The notes beneath the pieces are model-generated. The model was not told the DNA's origin, ran no database searches, and worked only from the letters and a program-made list of their open reading frames with translations. A program made the translations under genes and the position numbers. Source: Marivivens geojensis (GTDB lineage: Bacteria; Pseudomonadota; Alphaproteobacteria; Rhodobacterales; Rhodobacteraceae). Taken from it: 64,000 nucleotides of DNA. Each line of letters begins with the position of its first letter. Position 1 is the first letter of the stretch. Below, piece by piece: positions 62,312-64,000 of this stretch. The stretch is from NCBI RefSeq assembly GCF_023540835.1, contig NZ_JALKCU010000002.1, positions 372,001 to 436,000 of the forward strand. Direction: 5' to 3'.

Positions 62312-62911
62312 TCAGAGGCGCGATGCCACGTTTTCCCAGTTCACGAGGTTGTCGAGGAAGTTGGTCAGATAGGCCGGACGCTTGTTGCGGAAGTCGATGT
62401 AGTAGGAATGTTCCCACACGTCGCAACCCAGCAGAGCAGTCTGACCAAAGCACAGCGGGTTCACGCCGTTTTCGGTTTTGGTCACTTTGAGGCCACCGTC
62501 GGTGTCTTTCACCAGCCAGCACCAGCCAGAGCCGAACTGACCTGCGCCAGCAGCCGAGAACTGCGACTTGAATTCGTCAACCGAACCGAACGATTCAACG
62601 AGAGCTTTTTCCAGCTCGGACGGCATTGCCGACGAACCCGGTCCCATCATTTCCCAGAACTGGTTGTGGTTCCAGAGCTGCGAGATGTTGTTGAAGATAC
62701 CGTTCTGGGCAACTGCGGTTTTGTTGTAGGTGCCTACGATGATCTCTTCGAGGGTTTTACCCTCCCACTCGGTGCCTGCAATCGCTGCGTTACCGTTGGT
62801 GACGTATGCGTTGTGGTGCAGGTCGTGGTGATATTCCAGCGTTTCTGCGGACATGCCTTTAGCGGCAAGAGCGTCATGTGCGTAGGGAAGATCGGGAAGT
62901 TGAAATGCCAT
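62312..62911 (-). CDS. sodB: Fe-type superoxide dismutase
   Basis: 199 residues, cytoplasmic superoxide to peroxide and oxygen. Metal ligands: His28 (LEYHHDLHH), His in WNHNQFWE, and Asp and His in GCDVWEHSYYIDFRNKRPAYL. The Gln in ISQLWNH and the absence of Gln in the NGVNPL segment favour Fe over Mn. ATG at 62911 with AGAGGA upstream; a 25-codon upstream extension is discarded. Followed by its own strong terminator. Confidence 0.95.
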   Translation of the reverse strand: MAFQLPDLPYAHDALAAKGMSAETLEYHHDLHHNAYVTNGNAAIAGTEWEGKTLEEIIVGTYNKTAVAQNGIFNNISQLWNHNQFWEMMGPGSSAMPSELEKALVESFGSVDEFKSQFSAAGAGQFGSGWCWLVKDTDGGLKVTKTENGVNPLCFGQTALLGCDVWEHSYYIDFRNKRPAYLTNFLDNLVNWENVASRL

Positions 62912-62995
62912 CAGAGAAATCCTCTTGGTCTGGTTACTGTTCGCTGCCCTGTAACAAAGCGCAAGCGCGCCTGAGGTCAAGCCCAATCCGCGACC

Positions 62996-64000
62996 TTAGG
63001 CCCCCTCTTGCCGACGGACAGACTGCAAAAAGGCAAAATAGCTGCGGGCGGTGTCAGGATCGGGTTCATGAGACGATCCTGCAAGCTGAAGTTGCCAATA
63101 GAGATCAACGGTCTCTACCTCGGTCATCACCTGCGCAAACCTCTCTTGGTGCCATGCGACAGCCTTTTGGTGCAGATCGCGTAACGCGTCGGTTTCGATC
63201 TCGGCTCGCACCGCACGGGTGGCGGGTGCGTGGTGGCTGATCGCCCAATCCTCGACCGTGTTCCAATTGCGGGACACCCAGTATTTCAAGCCAAGGTCGA
63301 GGTGCATCTTATTGGGCAACCCCCGCCGCGTTTTCAGCACATATTCCGCGACGGACCGCACCGAATAGTGGTTCAACTGGACCAAGGGCTTGGTTGGGAC
63401 ATGACCAAAGCTGTTGATGCGGTTCGGCATCTGCGCAATTGCGTCAGGCAACGGCTCGCCTGCCGCATCCGCCCAGCGCGCGGTGCCATTGGCGAGCGAT
63501 TTGGGACGATGGACGCCCATCTCGCCAAAGAGCGAACGGCGATAGATCGTCTTAAAGAAATGGCCGAGGGGCACAGGAATGGTGTGAGTAGCCGCCGCTG
63601 TGAACCGTTCGGTCACGGGCGCATCCGCAAACGCGCTCTGCCCGTTATGCCCGAACAACCGCCACGGCAGGATCATCGCGTCCATGTCCCGATCGAGCAG
63701 CGCCCTTAGGTCAGGCACCGACGGGTCGAGCACGATGAATTCGTCCACGTCAAAAAACAGCACCCATTCGGCAGCAGAATAGTCGGGGTGCCCATAGGCC
63801 GTCCGAAGCGCCTGCCACTGGATCGTCTTTTTCCCCTGCTGGCTATGGCGCACATGGGTCAGCCACCCTGCCCGCGCCAGTTGGTCGAGCATCACATCCG
63901 TCCCGTCCTCGCAATCGTTCGAAAACACAAGGAAATGGTCGATGCCCAGCGCACGGTGATGCGACAGCCACTCTAACAAATAAGGGGCTTCGTTCTTCAC
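62996..64000 (-). CDS. Glycosyltransferase (family 2 / GT92-like), 5' end cut by window
   Basis: At least 334 residues; the gene starts beyond 64000. KNEAPYLLEWLSHHRALGIDHFLVFSNDCEDGT and VLFFDVDEFIVL, with the DxD metal motif, are typical of family 2-like glycosyltransferases that start with VxxMKNEAPYLLEW. LFGHNGQ, HVPTKPLVQLNHYSVRSVAEYVLKTRRG and YWVSRNW continue the pattern, common for surface-polysaccharide or protein modification in Rhodobacterales. Substrate unknown. The first codon within the window is GTG and probably not the real start. Confidence 0.85.
   Translation of the reverse strand: MKNEAPYLLEWLSHHRALGIDHFLVFSNDCEDGTDVMLDQLARAGWLTHVRHSQQGKKTIQWQALRTAYGHPDYSAAEWVLFFDVDEFIVLDPSVPDLRALLDRDMDAMILPWRLFGHNGQSAFADAPVTERFTAAATHTIPVPLGHFFKTIYRRSLFGEMGVHRPKSLANGTARWADAAGEPLPDAIAQMPNRINSFGHVPTKPLVQLNHYSVRSVAEYVLKTRRGLPNKMHLDLGLKYWVSRNWNTVEDWAISHHAPATRAVRAEIETDALRDLHQKAVAWHQERFAQVMTEVETVDLYWQLQLAGSSHEPDPDTARSYFAFLQSVRRQEGA

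Overview
The window is a chromosomal segment of an alphaproteobacterium of the order Rhodobacterales (Rhodobacteraceae / roseobacter group). The evidence is a complete gene transfer agent (GTA) cluster of the Rhodobacter capsulatus type, set between fabF-mltG on one side and cysE on the other. The c-type cytochrome maturation order, the glnB-glnA pair and many family members typical of the group agree with this. Base composition is moderately GC-rich and even, and I see no insertion sequence, integrase, CRISPR array or rRNA. The only RNA gene found is tRNA-Leu(UAG).

Layout. 1-1.7 kb: an AhpD-like protein and serine acetyltransferase (cysE). 1.4-15.3 kb (minus strand): the GTA structural cluster from small terminase (orfg1, 15.3 kb) to the 1278-residue megatron tail protein (orfg15, 1.7 kb), in the canonical order head packaging, portal, protease, capsid, connectors, tail tube, tape measure, baseplate hub, peptidase; all genes look intact. 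15.4-21.8 kb (minus): mltG, fabF, acpP, fabG, fabD, with a tetR-type gene between fabG and acpP and an opposing membrane PilZ gene between acpP and fabF. 22.7-24 kb (plus): rpsF-rpsR-rplI. 24-26 kb: a secreted unknown protein and trigger factor. 26.2-28.6 kb: tRNA-Leu, a small Hint-like protein, and the bifunctional NAD(P)HX repair enzyme. 28.7-30.5 kb: glnB-glnA. 30.6-34 kb: a heme-dependent N-demethylase-like gene, an EEP phosphatase-like membrane protein, and purB. 34-36.7 kb: a stand-alone FliG-like protein, an LpxL-like acyltransferase, and a DUF1223 protein. 36.9-38.6 kb: a Hint-domain protein with a calcium-loop motif and a small unknown protein, separated by a region with three DnaA-box-like 9-mers. 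38.6-44.7 kb (minus): yajC-secD-secF, a Mth938-like protein, and ccmABCDG. 45-47 kb: serS and a TspO-like membrane protein. 47-50.5 kb (minus): yfgM-bamB-der, the same order as in gammaproteobacteria. 50.7-55.5 kb: an RND efflux adaptor and permease behind a clear operator-like palindrome. 55.5-64 kb: an ATM1-type ABC transporter, a LysM protein, a LOG-family protein, a RarD-like transporter, a NIT-domain chemoreceptor, Fe-superoxide dismutase and an incomplete glycosyltransferase at the window edge.

Functionally the window is mostly core housekeeping (fatty acid synthesis, protein export and outer-membrane assembly, cytochrome c biogenesis, nitrogen assimilation, translation) plus the vertically inherited GTA, which packages random host DNA. 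The GTA itself is a known system; the less expected observations are regulatory structures (a structured segment after the capsid gene, a start-codon hairpin, an RND operator, a serS leader hairpin), the two insertions in the fab cluster, two divergent Hint proteins and an orphan FliG homologue. No intergenic stretch exceeds 300 bases; the largest are 22466-22756, 44711-44971, 50489-50734, 25993-26232 and 37965-38183.
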